Of a DNA stretch of 64,000 nt, positions 40,622 through 47,994 are shown one piece after another (positions within the stretch are counted from its first letter, which is position 1; the number at the start of each line of letters is the position of its first letter). A program made the position numbers and the translations under genes. The DNA is taken from positions 45,607 through 109,606 of the forward strand of contig DASXZH010000020.1 of assembly GCA_036502005.1 (NCBI GenBank), given 5' to 3'. This stretch comes from DASXZH01 sp036502005 (GTDB lineage Bacteria; Armatimonadota; Fimbriimonadia; Fimbriimonadales; Fimbriimonadaceae). Under the pieces are notes generated by a model that worked only from the letters and a program-made list of their open reading frames with translations, had not been told where the DNA came from and made no database searches.

Positions 40622-42331
40622 ATGTCGCACTCCCAAGTTTCTTGCAACGTTGCAATCATTGGTGGTGGCCCTGCGGGGTCAACTGCCGGCTCCCTGCTCA
40701 AGAAATACAACCCGGATCTTCAAGTGGCAATCTTCGAACGCGAGGTGTTCCCGCGCGATCACATCGGGGAAAGCCTATTGCCGCCGATTTCGCACATTTT
40801 AGATGAGATGGGGTGCTGGGACAAGATTGAAGCGGCCAACTTCCCTATTAAACTCGGCGCAACGTATCGTTGGGGCAAAAAGCCCGAGCTGTGGGACTTC
40901 GATTTCGTGCCTGTCGATCAATTTAAAGAACAACCAAGGCCGGGCAAGTTTGAAGGCCAAAGAAGATCGACTGCCTTCCAGGTTGACCGATCCATTTACG
41001 ATAAGATTCTTCTTGACCACGCCGCCACTTTGGGCTGCGAGGTAAGGCAGGGAGTTAAGGTCACGGCTGTGACCCATGAAGGTGATCGCGTGAAGAGCCT
41101 TACGCTTGATTCTGGGGAGTCAGTCCAAGCTGACCACTACATCGACGCTTCCGGGAATAGCGGCATTCTAAGAAGAGCATTGAGTGTTGAGTGCCAGTAT
41201 CACTCTTCTCTACAGAACATCGCCATTTGGGATTATTGGCAAAACGCGGAATGGGCGGTTAAGATCGGGGTAGGAGGGACGCGTATCCAGGTTCGAAGTC
41301 TTCCCTACGGCTGGATTTGGTTCATCCCGATGGGCCCCACCCGCACAAGCATTGGGCTGGTAATTCCGGTCAGTTATTACAAGCAATCCGGCCTGAAACC
41401 GGCGGAACTGTACGCCAAAGCACTCCAGGATGAACAAACGGTTTCAGCCCTGCTGAAGCACGCCCAAAGCGAGGGAAATCTGCAAAGCACAAAGGATTGG
41501 TCCTTTATCGCCGATCGCCATACCGGCGAAAACTGGTATCTAATCGGCGAATGCGCCGGATTTGCCGACCCTATTCTTTCAGCAGGCGTAACAATGGCCC
41601 ATATTGCGGGCCAGCAGGTTGCCTGCACGATAAATGAGATCGAACTTGGCGGAGAAGCCACTTGGCTAAAGGCCGAGTTCGGTTCGCGTCAACGCCATAG
41701 GATCAACACCCATATCCGGTTCGGAGACTATTGGTATACGGCCAACGAGCAGCTTAAAGAGCTAAAGGAATTCACCAGTGTGCTTGCCCAGGATTCTGGA
41801 TTAAACCTTACTCCGGAAGGAGCCTGGGATTGGATCTCACGGGGTGGATTTATCGATGAGGAATCAGTTGTAGGGTCCGGTGGGTTTGGGCTTTCAGCTC
41901 TCAAAGATTCAAAAGATTTTTTAGCAGACCTTAGCTTCGAATCACCGCTTGAGAAGAACAACGTTTTTCTTCTTGACCTCGTCGGCTCAACGACAAAAGA
42001 AGTCGCCAGCTTTTCCGCGGGAAGGGTTCGTAAGATCCCTTGTTTCGTCCGGGGTGAACGAACGCTGCCCGTACAAGGCGCCATCGAACTGCTCGTGAGA
42101 ATTCTGGCCCACGAATCTAAAATGGCCTGCATTCTGGATGCTCTCTATAAAGTCGGGCAGCAGAACTCGGAAAATCGGGAATTCATAGAGGGTGTTCTTA
42201 CCGAGGTTATGCCCTCTCTTGAAGCCATGATCCGCGACGGCTGGGTTCGAGCATCGTATGATCCAAAACAACCTCTCGCGCAGTTGGATCGCAAGTTCTC
42301 TGGGTTTCACCCAAATAAGGACAACGTATGA
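40622..42331 (+). CDS. Flavin-dependent halogenase-like protein, paralogue 1
   Basis: About 569 residues from ATG 40622, chosen because it places the FAD motif near the N-terminus as in the paralogue and keeps the operator at 40573 non-coding. VAIIGGGPAGSTAGSLL binds FAD, and FPRDHIGESLLPP is the halogenase-type segment. FPIKLGATYRWG carries the Lys expected to bind hypohalous acid. WIWFIP (about 231-236) matches WxWxIP, which suppresses monooxygenation. GECAGFADPILSAGV is the second FAD contact. The set resembles CmlS-type halogenases with a long C-terminal domain. The substrate and reductase are not visible. Its stop overlaps the next ATG (ATGA). Confidence 0.75.
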   Translation: MSHSQVSCNVAIIGGGPAGSTAGSLLKKYNPDLQVAIFEREVFPRDHIGESLLPPISHILDEMGCWDKIEAANFPIKLGATYRWGKKPELWDFDFVPVDQFKEQPRPGKFEGQRRSTAFQVDRSIYDKILLDHAATLGCEVRQGVKVTAVTHEGDRVKSLTLDSGESVQADHYIDASGNSGILRRALSVECQYHSSLQNIAIWDYWQNAEWAVKIGVGGTRIQVRSLPYGWIWFIPMGPTRTSIGLVIPVSYYKQSGLKPAELYAKALQDEQTVSALLKHAQSEGNLQSTKDWSFIADRHTGENWYLIGECAGFADPILSAGVTMAHIAGQQVACTINEIELGGEATWLKAEFGSRQRHRINTHIRFGDYWYTANEQLKELKEFTSVLAQDSGLNLTPEGAWDWISRGGFIDEESVVGSGGFGLSALKDSKDFLADLSFESPLEKNNVFLLDLVGSTTKEVASFSAGRVRKIPCFVRGERTLPVQGAIELLVRILAHESKMACILDALYKVGQQNSENREFIEGVLTEVMPSLEAMIRDGWVRASYDPKQPLAQLDRKFSGFHPNKDNV

Positions 42332-44019
42332 CGGATTACGACGTCGCCATTATTGGCGGTGGCCCTTCCGGGTCCACTGTTGGCAGCCTGCTCCGCAAGT
42401 ACAACCCTAACCTAAAGGTGGCAATCTTCGAGCGCGAGGTTTTTCCGCGTGACCACGTTGGCGAAAGCCTTCTGCCCCCGGTGTCCTCGGTGCTGGCCGA
42501 GATGGGCTGCTGGGACAAGATCGAAGCGGCTAATTTTCCAATCAAGATTGGCGCGACGCTAAGATGGGGCAAAAATCCTGAGCTTTGGGACTTTGAGTTC
42601 TTTCCCGCCGAGAAGTTCAAAGAAGAGCCCCGTCCGGCGCAATATACAGGGCAGCGAAGGCTCACCGCTTTCCAGGTCGACCGAGCGATTTACGACGATA
42701 TTCTCCTCTCGCATGCCAAGGAGTTGGGCTGCCAAGTAAATCAAAACACACAGATAAGAAGCGTCCTCCACGAAGGTGACATCGTACAAGGTCTAGAGTT
42801 GGATTCCGGGCAGGTTGTCACCGCGAGGCACTATGTGGACGCATCCGGCAACAGCGGCATCTTGCGCCGCCAACTTGGGATCAAATGCGATTATCCCTCC
42901 ACGCTCCAAAACATCGCGATTTGGGATTATTGGCAAAACGCCGAGTGGGCGGTGCGGATAGGGGTTGGGGCCACACGTATTCAAATTCGAAGTCTGCCTT
43001 ATGGCTGGCTCTGGTTTATACCGATGAGCCCCACGCGAACCAGCATTGGCTTGGTAATCCCAGCCGATTACCTCAAAACATTGCGTTCTAAACCGGAGGA
43101 AGTTTATAGAAAAGCCCTCCAAGAAGAAGAAGGCCTTGCCGCTCTGCTCAAGAACGCCGAAAGAGAAAATAATCTTCAAACGACGAAGGATTGGTCGTTC
43201 CTCGCGGAGCGCCAAGCGGGTCCCAATTGGTTTTTGGTCGGCGAATGCGCCGGGTTTGCCGATCCAATTTTGTCGGCCGGAGTCAGCATGGCCCACGTCG
43301 GAGCGCGTCAGGCGGCATGTACGATCTTGGAGCTTGACCGTAACACCTACGACGCTTCCTGGCTTAAAGAAGAGTTCAGCAGACGCCAAATACGAAGGAT
43401 CAAAACCCATATCAGTTTTGCGGATTACTGGTACACGGCCAACGCTCAGTTTACAGACTTGAGGGAGTTCACCGCTGAGTTGGCAAGGGCCAATGGACTG
43501 GAGTTGACACCCGAAAAGGCGTGGCAATGGCTTGCCCAAGGCGGCTTTATCGATGAGGACCTGACCGTTGGAGCGGGGGGCTGGAACCTTACGAGCCTGC
43601 GTAATTCGGGCGGCTTTCTCATCGATGTCGCCACCGGTTCCCCTCTTGAAGAGATGAATATCCTACAGCTCGACCTACAAGAAGCAACCCGTAAGGATAA
43701 CGTCGCCTATGGCGACGGGAGAGTCGTCAAATCGGAGTGCTATGTGCGGAATGGGAAAACTCTGCCATTGCGCGGCCAATTTGGAGTTCTTGTAAAAGTT
43801 TTGGAACAAGAAAACCGGTTGCCCAAGATTATCGAAATGATGGCCGCGATGGCCAAAGAACGCGCACATGAACCAGCGGCTATGGCTTTCCTTGGCAAGG
43901 TTCCTGAAGCTTTAGAGGGAATGATTCGCGACGGTTGGATCCGCGCATCCTATGATCCCAAGTTACCGAAGGCAGAGTTAGTTCAGATTGGAACTGGCTT
44001 CAGAGTGAATCGAGACTGA
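42328..44019 (+). CDS. Flavin-dependent halogenase-like protein, paralogue 2
   Basis: 563 residues, started at the ATG of the ATGA overlap, so translation is coupled to paralogue 1. All key motifs are kept: VAIIGGGPSGSTVGSLL, FPRDHVGESLLPP, FPIKIGATLRWG with the catalytic-type Lys, WLWFIP at 227-232, and GECAGFADPILSAGVSM. The two proteins are alike over their full length, including the C-terminal IRDGWIRASYDPK. The C-terminal domains differ most around residues 440-540. Both appear catalytically intact, so a heteromer or two-site halogenation is possible. Members of the same fold that are not halogenases (geranylgeranyl-reductase-like) remain an alternative. Confidence 0.75.
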   Translation: MTDYDVAIIGGGPSGSTVGSLLRKYNPNLKVAIFEREVFPRDHVGESLLPPVSSVLAEMGCWDKIEAANFPIKIGATLRWGKNPELWDFEFFPAEKFKEEPRPAQYTGQRRLTAFQVDRAIYDDILLSHAKELGCQVNQNTQIRSVLHEGDIVQGLELDSGQVVTARHYVDASGNSGILRRQLGIKCDYPSTLQNIAIWDYWQNAEWAVRIGVGATRIQIRSLPYGWLWFIPMSPTRTSIGLVIPADYLKTLRSKPEEVYRKALQEEEGLAALLKNAERENNLQTTKDWSFLAERQAGPNWFLVGECAGFADPILSAGVSMAHVGARQAACTILELDRNTYDASWLKEEFSRRQIRRIKTHISFADYWYTANAQFTDLREFTAELARANGLELTPEKAWQWLAQGGFIDEDLTVGAGGWNLTSLRNSGGFLIDVATGSPLEEMNILQLDLQEATRKDNVAYGDGRVVKSECYVRNGKTLPLRGQFGVLVKVLEQENRLPKIIEMMAAMAKERAHEPAAMAFLGKVPEALEGMIRDGWIRASYDPKLPKAELVQIGTGFRVNRD

Positions 44020-44021
44020 AA

Positions 44022-44070
44022 CGATTCCAAGCTCTAAGCAGGGCAGTGCCAAAAACTTGGAATCGATTTT
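44022..44070 (+). terminator. Terminator-like inverted repeat after the halogenase pair
   Basis: CGATTCCAAG (44022-44031) pairs perfectly with CTTGGAATCG (44056-44065), followed by ATTTT. The loop is long (24 nt), so efficiency is uncertain. Confidence 0.5.
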
Positions 44071-44314
44071 AATTCGTGGTGAACTTTACCGGCGGTGCGT
44101 TTTTCTCGAGCTTGCGCGCGTTCGCCATGGCTTCCGCCATTTTCGATTTCTGATCCGCTGTCATGCCCGGTTTGAAGTTAGGATCGGCCACTGGGTGGCG
44201 AGCAGCTTGCTCTTGAGCTGGCGTAAATCCATTTTCACTATTGCAGCCCGCGCACGCAATCAAAATTATTGCTCCTCCCAACAACGAGGACCATTTAAAC
44301 ATTCTCATTTTCAC
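44069..44314 (-). CDS. Small lipoprotein of unknown function
   Basis: 81 residues from a GTG at 44314; ATG 44308 is also possible. The signal peptide ends in a lipobox ACAGC, so the protein is lipid-anchored. The mature part is charged and helical (ADQKSKMAEAMANARKLEKNAPP), with no recognised domain. It resembles the 3080-3397 lipoprotein in size and style. It lies downstream of a pseudopilin gene (44399-45298) on the same strand, as at 2052-3397, so the pseudopilin-lipoprotein order recurs. Confidence 0.6.
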   Translation of the reverse strand: MKMRMFKWSSLLGGAIILIACAGCNSENGFTPAQEQAARHPVADPNFKPGMTADQKSKMAEAMANARKLEKNAPPVKFTTN

Positions 44315-44398
44315 TTAGTTACCCTTCAAATCCCTTAGATATAACTTTTGTCGCCGGATCCAGCGCCCGGTAAGGCACCTGATCCAGCAAAGAGATGA

Positions 44399-45298
44399 CT
44401 AGCGGTCGGCATCCCACATATTCAGGCTGCCCCTGTTGATCGGATCTGGATCCGTCGCGGACGGCACCATCGCCTTTGCGTGTCCATCGACAAATGCAAA
44501 GTTGGCGTTGTTGCCAGAGACAAGACTCACCGAACCAGCGGTTGTGTTCGGGTAGGTGTTTGTCGGCGCGAGCGTTCCGTTCGGGATTTCCTCAGGGAAG
44601 AACCAGTCGTATTCGCCAAATCCTACGTCACCGGGGACGCGGATCTGCAGAAACGCGGCGGTAAACCACTCATCCATATTGCTATTGAAACCGTCGCCTG
44701 TTACTTCGGCATCATTAGCGACCTGGCTGCTAAACATATCCGACAAAAGAATCGTGGCGGACGGCTGAGTTACCTGCGTTGCAGTTTTTGAATAGGGCTG
44801 ATAGTCCAATCCGTCTGCATCCTGGCTCATTACGCCACCGAGGACCCACGGTGCTGTAGTTGTTGCGGCAGCCATAATGCCAGGCGAACCGGCGCTGTGG
44901 GCGTAACCGTTAGGACCATAGGAGACGCCGATTGCGTTGGCAAAGTGGTCCGGAGAGCAGGTTGCACACCAGGTTGGGTAGGAAACCTTCTGGGGAATCT
45001 GATCTAGCGGAGATTGGAAGAGCGCAAGGGTCTTAATGTATGGCTCTTGCAACTCGATCCAAGTTCGCTCGAACGTATTTGCTAGATAGTCATCACCGTT
45101 ACCGGGTGAAAATGTATCGTCGTAGTCGTTCGAATACATGATGCAAGCAAGATCAAGCTGCTTGAGATTTGAAAGGTCGGCAGTCGCCTTTGCAGCCTTT
45201 TTCGCTTGCGCGAATACGGGGAACAGAATGGCAGCGAGAATCGCGATAATCGCGATAACAACTAATAGTTCAATGAGGGTGAAACCTCTGCGTTTCAT
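44399..45298 (-). CDS. Pseudopilin-like secreted protein (copy 3)
   Basis: 299 residues from ATG 45298, chosen because AGGTG lies nine bases upstream and the alternative GTG at 45310 is part of that site. MKRRGFTLIELLVVIAII begins the prepilin helix, followed by FPVFAQAKKAAKATADLSN. The C-terminal segment NNANFAFVDGHAKAM is an H-X9-DG relative lacking the first His. A pair of Cys lies in WCATCSPD. Role unknown, as for the other two copies. It sits just downstream of the LacI gene on the same strand (12 bases), so it may belong to the sugar-controlled transcript. Confidence 0.85.
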   Translation of the reverse strand: MKRRGFTLIELLVVIAIIAILAAILFPVFAQAKKAAKATADLSNLKQLDLACIMYSNDYDDTFSPGNGDDYLANTFERTWIELQEPYIKTLALFQSPLDQIPQKVSYPTWCATCSPDHFANAIGVSYGPNGYAHSAGSPGIMAAATTTAPWVLGGVMSQDADGLDYQPYSKTATQVTQPSATILLSDMFSSQVANDAEVTGDGFNSNMDEWFTAAFLQIRVPGDVGFGEYDWFFPEEIPNGTLAPTNTYPNTTAGSVSLVSGNNANFAFVDGHAKAMVPSATDPDPINRGSLNMWDADR

Positions 45299-45310
45299 AA
45301 TAGCAATCAC

Positions 45311-46339
45311 CTATGATAATTTATTGGACTTGGTAGAGCCTCGAATATCGAGGCCGCACGGGAACACGACTTCGGACGGTCCTGACCAATCGTCGGCTAT
45401 AAGACTAACGAGTTGGTCAATTGCGGATTCGCCCATAGAGAATAGAGGCTGAGAGACGGACGTCAGGCCAGGCCTTAGTTCGTCGCAAAACGATGTCGAG
45501 TCAAACCCAACAATCGACAGATCTTCTGGAATACGGACACTGTGGTCCGGAGCGCGGTTTATAAAATGAGATGCGACGCCGTCGTTATTAGCGACGATCG
45601 CAGTGTGCGGCAGGTTAGAAGCGAGGTAATTATCAACGACATCCTCGTTTAACTCGACTTCAATAATGTCCTCGTCTCCGGATTGGAGACCAAGTCTCGA
45701 CATGTGTTTGTGGAATGCGATCAAACGGGCGAAAGACTCGGTAGTGGCGTTCTTCTCTTCCGTCGCGAAAGCAATTCGGGTATGTCCCAGCTTCACCAAA
45801 TGCTCGATGGCAAGGCCAATGCCTTGATCGTTGTCGCAAATCACGGTTGGATATCGGTTGTTCAGTTCTTCCGAATGGGAGTGGATAAGAACAAGCGGAA
45901 CCGAACAGTTCTTTAACATTTCCAGGTTCTCTTCGGATGGGATGCTGCTGTACCAGACCAAGCCGTCGAATCTGCCATCGGTCATCGCATCCTCCGGACT
46001 TCGGCTCAGCAATCTTGGGCAGAGGGTAATGGAGTAACCGTGCCTGAAAGCACCTTCAACAATCCCATCCATAAGAGCTGAAAAATAACGTGAGCCTGCA
46101 TTGAAAAGCGGCCGGCCAAAGCCGATGCCGTGCAGAATGCCGATCATCATCGTCTGCTGGGATCGAAAATTTCGGGCCCAGACGTTGACCTTGTAGTCGA
46201 GGTCGATAGCCGCCTGACGGACTCGTTCCGCCGTACTTTCACTAACTCGGATCGAGATAGCTTTGTTGTGGAGTACTCGCGATACCACCACCGGCGAAAC
46301 GCCCGCCTTTGCCGCCACATCGCGCAGTGTTACAGCCAT
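45311..46339 (-). CDS. LacI-family transcriptional regulator
   Basis: A 342-residue protein. The HTH (residues 1-50) reads VTLRDVAAKAGVSPVVVSRVL, followed by a hinge and a periplasmic-binding-protein-like sugar-sensing domain (IGFDSTSF; AIEHLVKLGHTRIAFAT; AIVANNDGVASHF). A GAGGGGG ribosome-binding site precedes the ATG. It diverges from the GH51-like gene across 190 bases that hold two operators 22 bp apart centre to centre. It is the obvious candidate to bind all five TGRTATACCGWTATAYCA sites in the window and to be released by a xyloglucan-derived sugar; this is inference. Confidence 0.9.
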   Translation of the reverse strand: MAVTLRDVAAKAGVSPVVVSRVLHNKAISIRVSESTAERVRQAAIDLDYKVNVWARNFRSQQTMMIGILHGIGFGRPLFNAGSRYFSALMDGIVEGAFRHGYSITLCPRLLSRSPEDAMTDGRFDGLVWYSSIPSEENLEMLKNCSVPLVLIHSHSEELNNRYPTVICDNDQGIGLAIEHLVKLGHTRIAFATEEKNATTESFARLIAFHKHMSRLGLQSGDEDIIEVELNEDVVDNYLASNLPHTAIVANNDGVASHFINRAPDHSVRIPEDLSIVGFDSTSFCDELRPGLTSVSQPLFSMGESAIDQLVSLIADDWSGPSEVVFPCGLDIRGSTKSNKLS

Positions 46340-46435
46340 GCCGTCCCCCTCACGCCTGCCGATGCCGGCTGCGCAGTGACGTTGCTATAGCTTCGTTGCC
46401 ATTTGTGAACCATTCTTTGTGGCCTTCCTATTACA

Positions 46436-46453
46436 TGATACACCGATATATCA
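46436..46453. promoter_or_regulatory. LacI-type operator, site 2 (LacI/GH51 divergent promoter)
   Basis: TGATACACCGATATATCA, 7 of 9 paired positions around central CG. Centre at 46444.5, two helical turns from site 3. Confidence 0.7.
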
Positions 46454-46457
46454 AAAA

Positions 46458-46475
46458 TGGTATACCGTTATACTA
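46458..46475. promoter_or_regulatory. LacI-type operator, site 3 (LacI/GH51 divergent promoter)
   Basis: TGGTATACCGTTATACTA, 7 of 9 paired positions. It overlaps a TATACT box at 46469-46474 that may be the -10 of the GH51-like gene, so binding would block transcription. Confidence 0.7.
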
Positions 46476-46529
46476 AAATTGTATTTTCTGCCGCAAAACA
46501 GGTCTTTGAGCTGGCTCTAACGCTCTGTT

Positions 46530-47978
46530 TTGAACCTAAATCAAATGCTAACCACCCTTTTCCCAGCCCTAATATTCGCCATGCATCCGCACGCCGCGAC
46601 CACCGATCCTATTGTGATAGACGTGGATGGCAATCACGTTACCGGCAGCATGACGACTACCTCGCTAGGTGTCGGCGTTGCCGTGTGGGACCAGCACATG
46701 ACAGACGATGCAATTCCTGCTCTGCTCCGAAATGTTGGCTATGGAGTTATTCGATACCCCGGCGGCTCTTATTCCGATCTTTACCATTGGAAGACCGCCT
46801 CCGCAACAAAGGGCCTGGACTTTACGGCCAATATCCAGCCGAAAACGGACTTCGATTCTTTCATGGGAATCGTGCGCAACTCGCATGCCACGCCATTGAT
46901 TACGGTGAACTACGGTTCTAACCAAGGAGGAACCGGAGGAGCTGAACCAAGCGAAGCCGCCGATTGGGTGCGCTATGCCAACAAGGAAAAGCATTACGGT
47001 GTGAAGTATTGGGAAATCGGAAACGAGATCTATGGCAACGGCTTTTACAATGGCCAGCCCTGGGAGATCGACTTCCACGCTCCGCGCGGACTCTCTCGAT
47101 CACAGATCCTGCACAACCCTAACCTTGGCCCGGACGTTTACGGCGCCAATGTTGCCAAGTTTTCCCAAGCGATGAAAGCCGTCGATCCGAGTGTGAAAAT
47201 TGGCGCCGTCCTGACATTTCCTGGTGCGTGGCCGGACGGTCAGCAACCATCTTGGAACGATGGCGTTTTAAGCAAGTGCGTGCAGGATATCGACTTTGTT
47301 GTCGTTCACTGGTATCCGGCATCGCGCTCTCTTACCGATCTTGATAAGGTGCCAGGACCACTTAAACGGCTTCGGGAGTTGGTGGATCATTACAGCCCCA
47401 AGAGACACCTGGCAATCTGGATGACGGAAGGAAACACGAGCGGCAACGGAATGCAACTTATAGGCGCGCTCTTCGCGGCAGACCACTTTCTAACCTGGTG
47501 GGAAAATGGGGCCGACAACGTCGATTGGTGGGATATGCACAACGGCCTTAGCGCCAAGAGTGCAACCGATTACGATGATTCTGGGATGCTTTCGAGCGGC
47601 ATGTCTTCGAACGGTGTTGTCCAGCCCGCCGCCAATACCCCCTTCCCTCCTTATTTCGGGACATTGTTAGCGAGTAAAGTCGCGCAACCCGGGGATAAGT
47701 TCGTGAGCGTGTCGGAGGCCACCGCTACTCTCAAGGTCCATGCGGTTCGCAAATCGAACGGCCAGTTAGGCCTGCTCATTATTAATGAGGATCCGAACAA
47801 TAGTGCTGATGTTCGAATCGACGTTTCCGGGTTCACGCCGGGAGAGAACGGGACCCGCTACGACTTAAATCAGGACGGTCTCGGCATTTCCAAATCGAGC
47901 GCCGGCAGCCTAGGGGAGGACTTCACTTTGACGGTTCGAGCAAATAGCGCATGCGCCATCGTGACCTCTTCCCGGTAA
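46530..47978 (+). CDS. Secreted GH51-like clan-A glycosidase (alpha-L-arabinofuranosidase candidate)
   Basis: 482 residues from TTG 46530; ATG 46545 is a good alternative, and neither has a clear ribosome-binding site. A signal peptide (about 1-22) directs export. The catalytic barrel shows the acid/base Glu166 in WEIGNEIYG and the nucleophile Glu300 in WMTEGN, in the clan GH-A arrangement of GH51-type arabinofuranosidases. A C-terminal beta-sandwich follows (about 385-480). Beta-1,4-glucanase activity of a related family cannot be excluded. It heads the LacI-controlled locus and is 16 bases before the GH2 gene. Confidence 0.7.
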   Translation: MNLNQMLTTLFPALIFAMHPHAATTDPIVIDVDGNHVTGSMTTTSLGVGVAVWDQHMTDDAIPALLRNVGYGVIRYPGGSYSDLYHWKTASATKGLDFTANIQPKTDFDSFMGIVRNSHATPLITVNYGSNQGGTGGAEPSEAADWVRYANKEKHYGVKYWEIGNEIYGNGFYNGQPWEIDFHAPRGLSRSQILHNPNLGPDVYGANVAKFSQAMKAVDPSVKIGAVLTFPGAWPDGQQPSWNDGVLSKCVQDIDFVVVHWYPASRSLTDLDKVPGPLKRLRELVDHYSPKRHLAIWMTEGNTSGNGMQLIGALFAADHFLTWWENGADNVDWWDMHNGLSAKSATDYDDSGMLSSGMSSNGVVQPAANTPFPPYFGTLLASKVAQPGDKFVSVSEATATLKVHAVRKSNGQLGLLIINEDPNNSADVRIDVSGFTPGENGTRYDLNQDGLGISKSSAGSLGEDFTLTVRANSACAIVTSSR

Positions 47979-47994
47979 AGTCAATAACTGAGTT

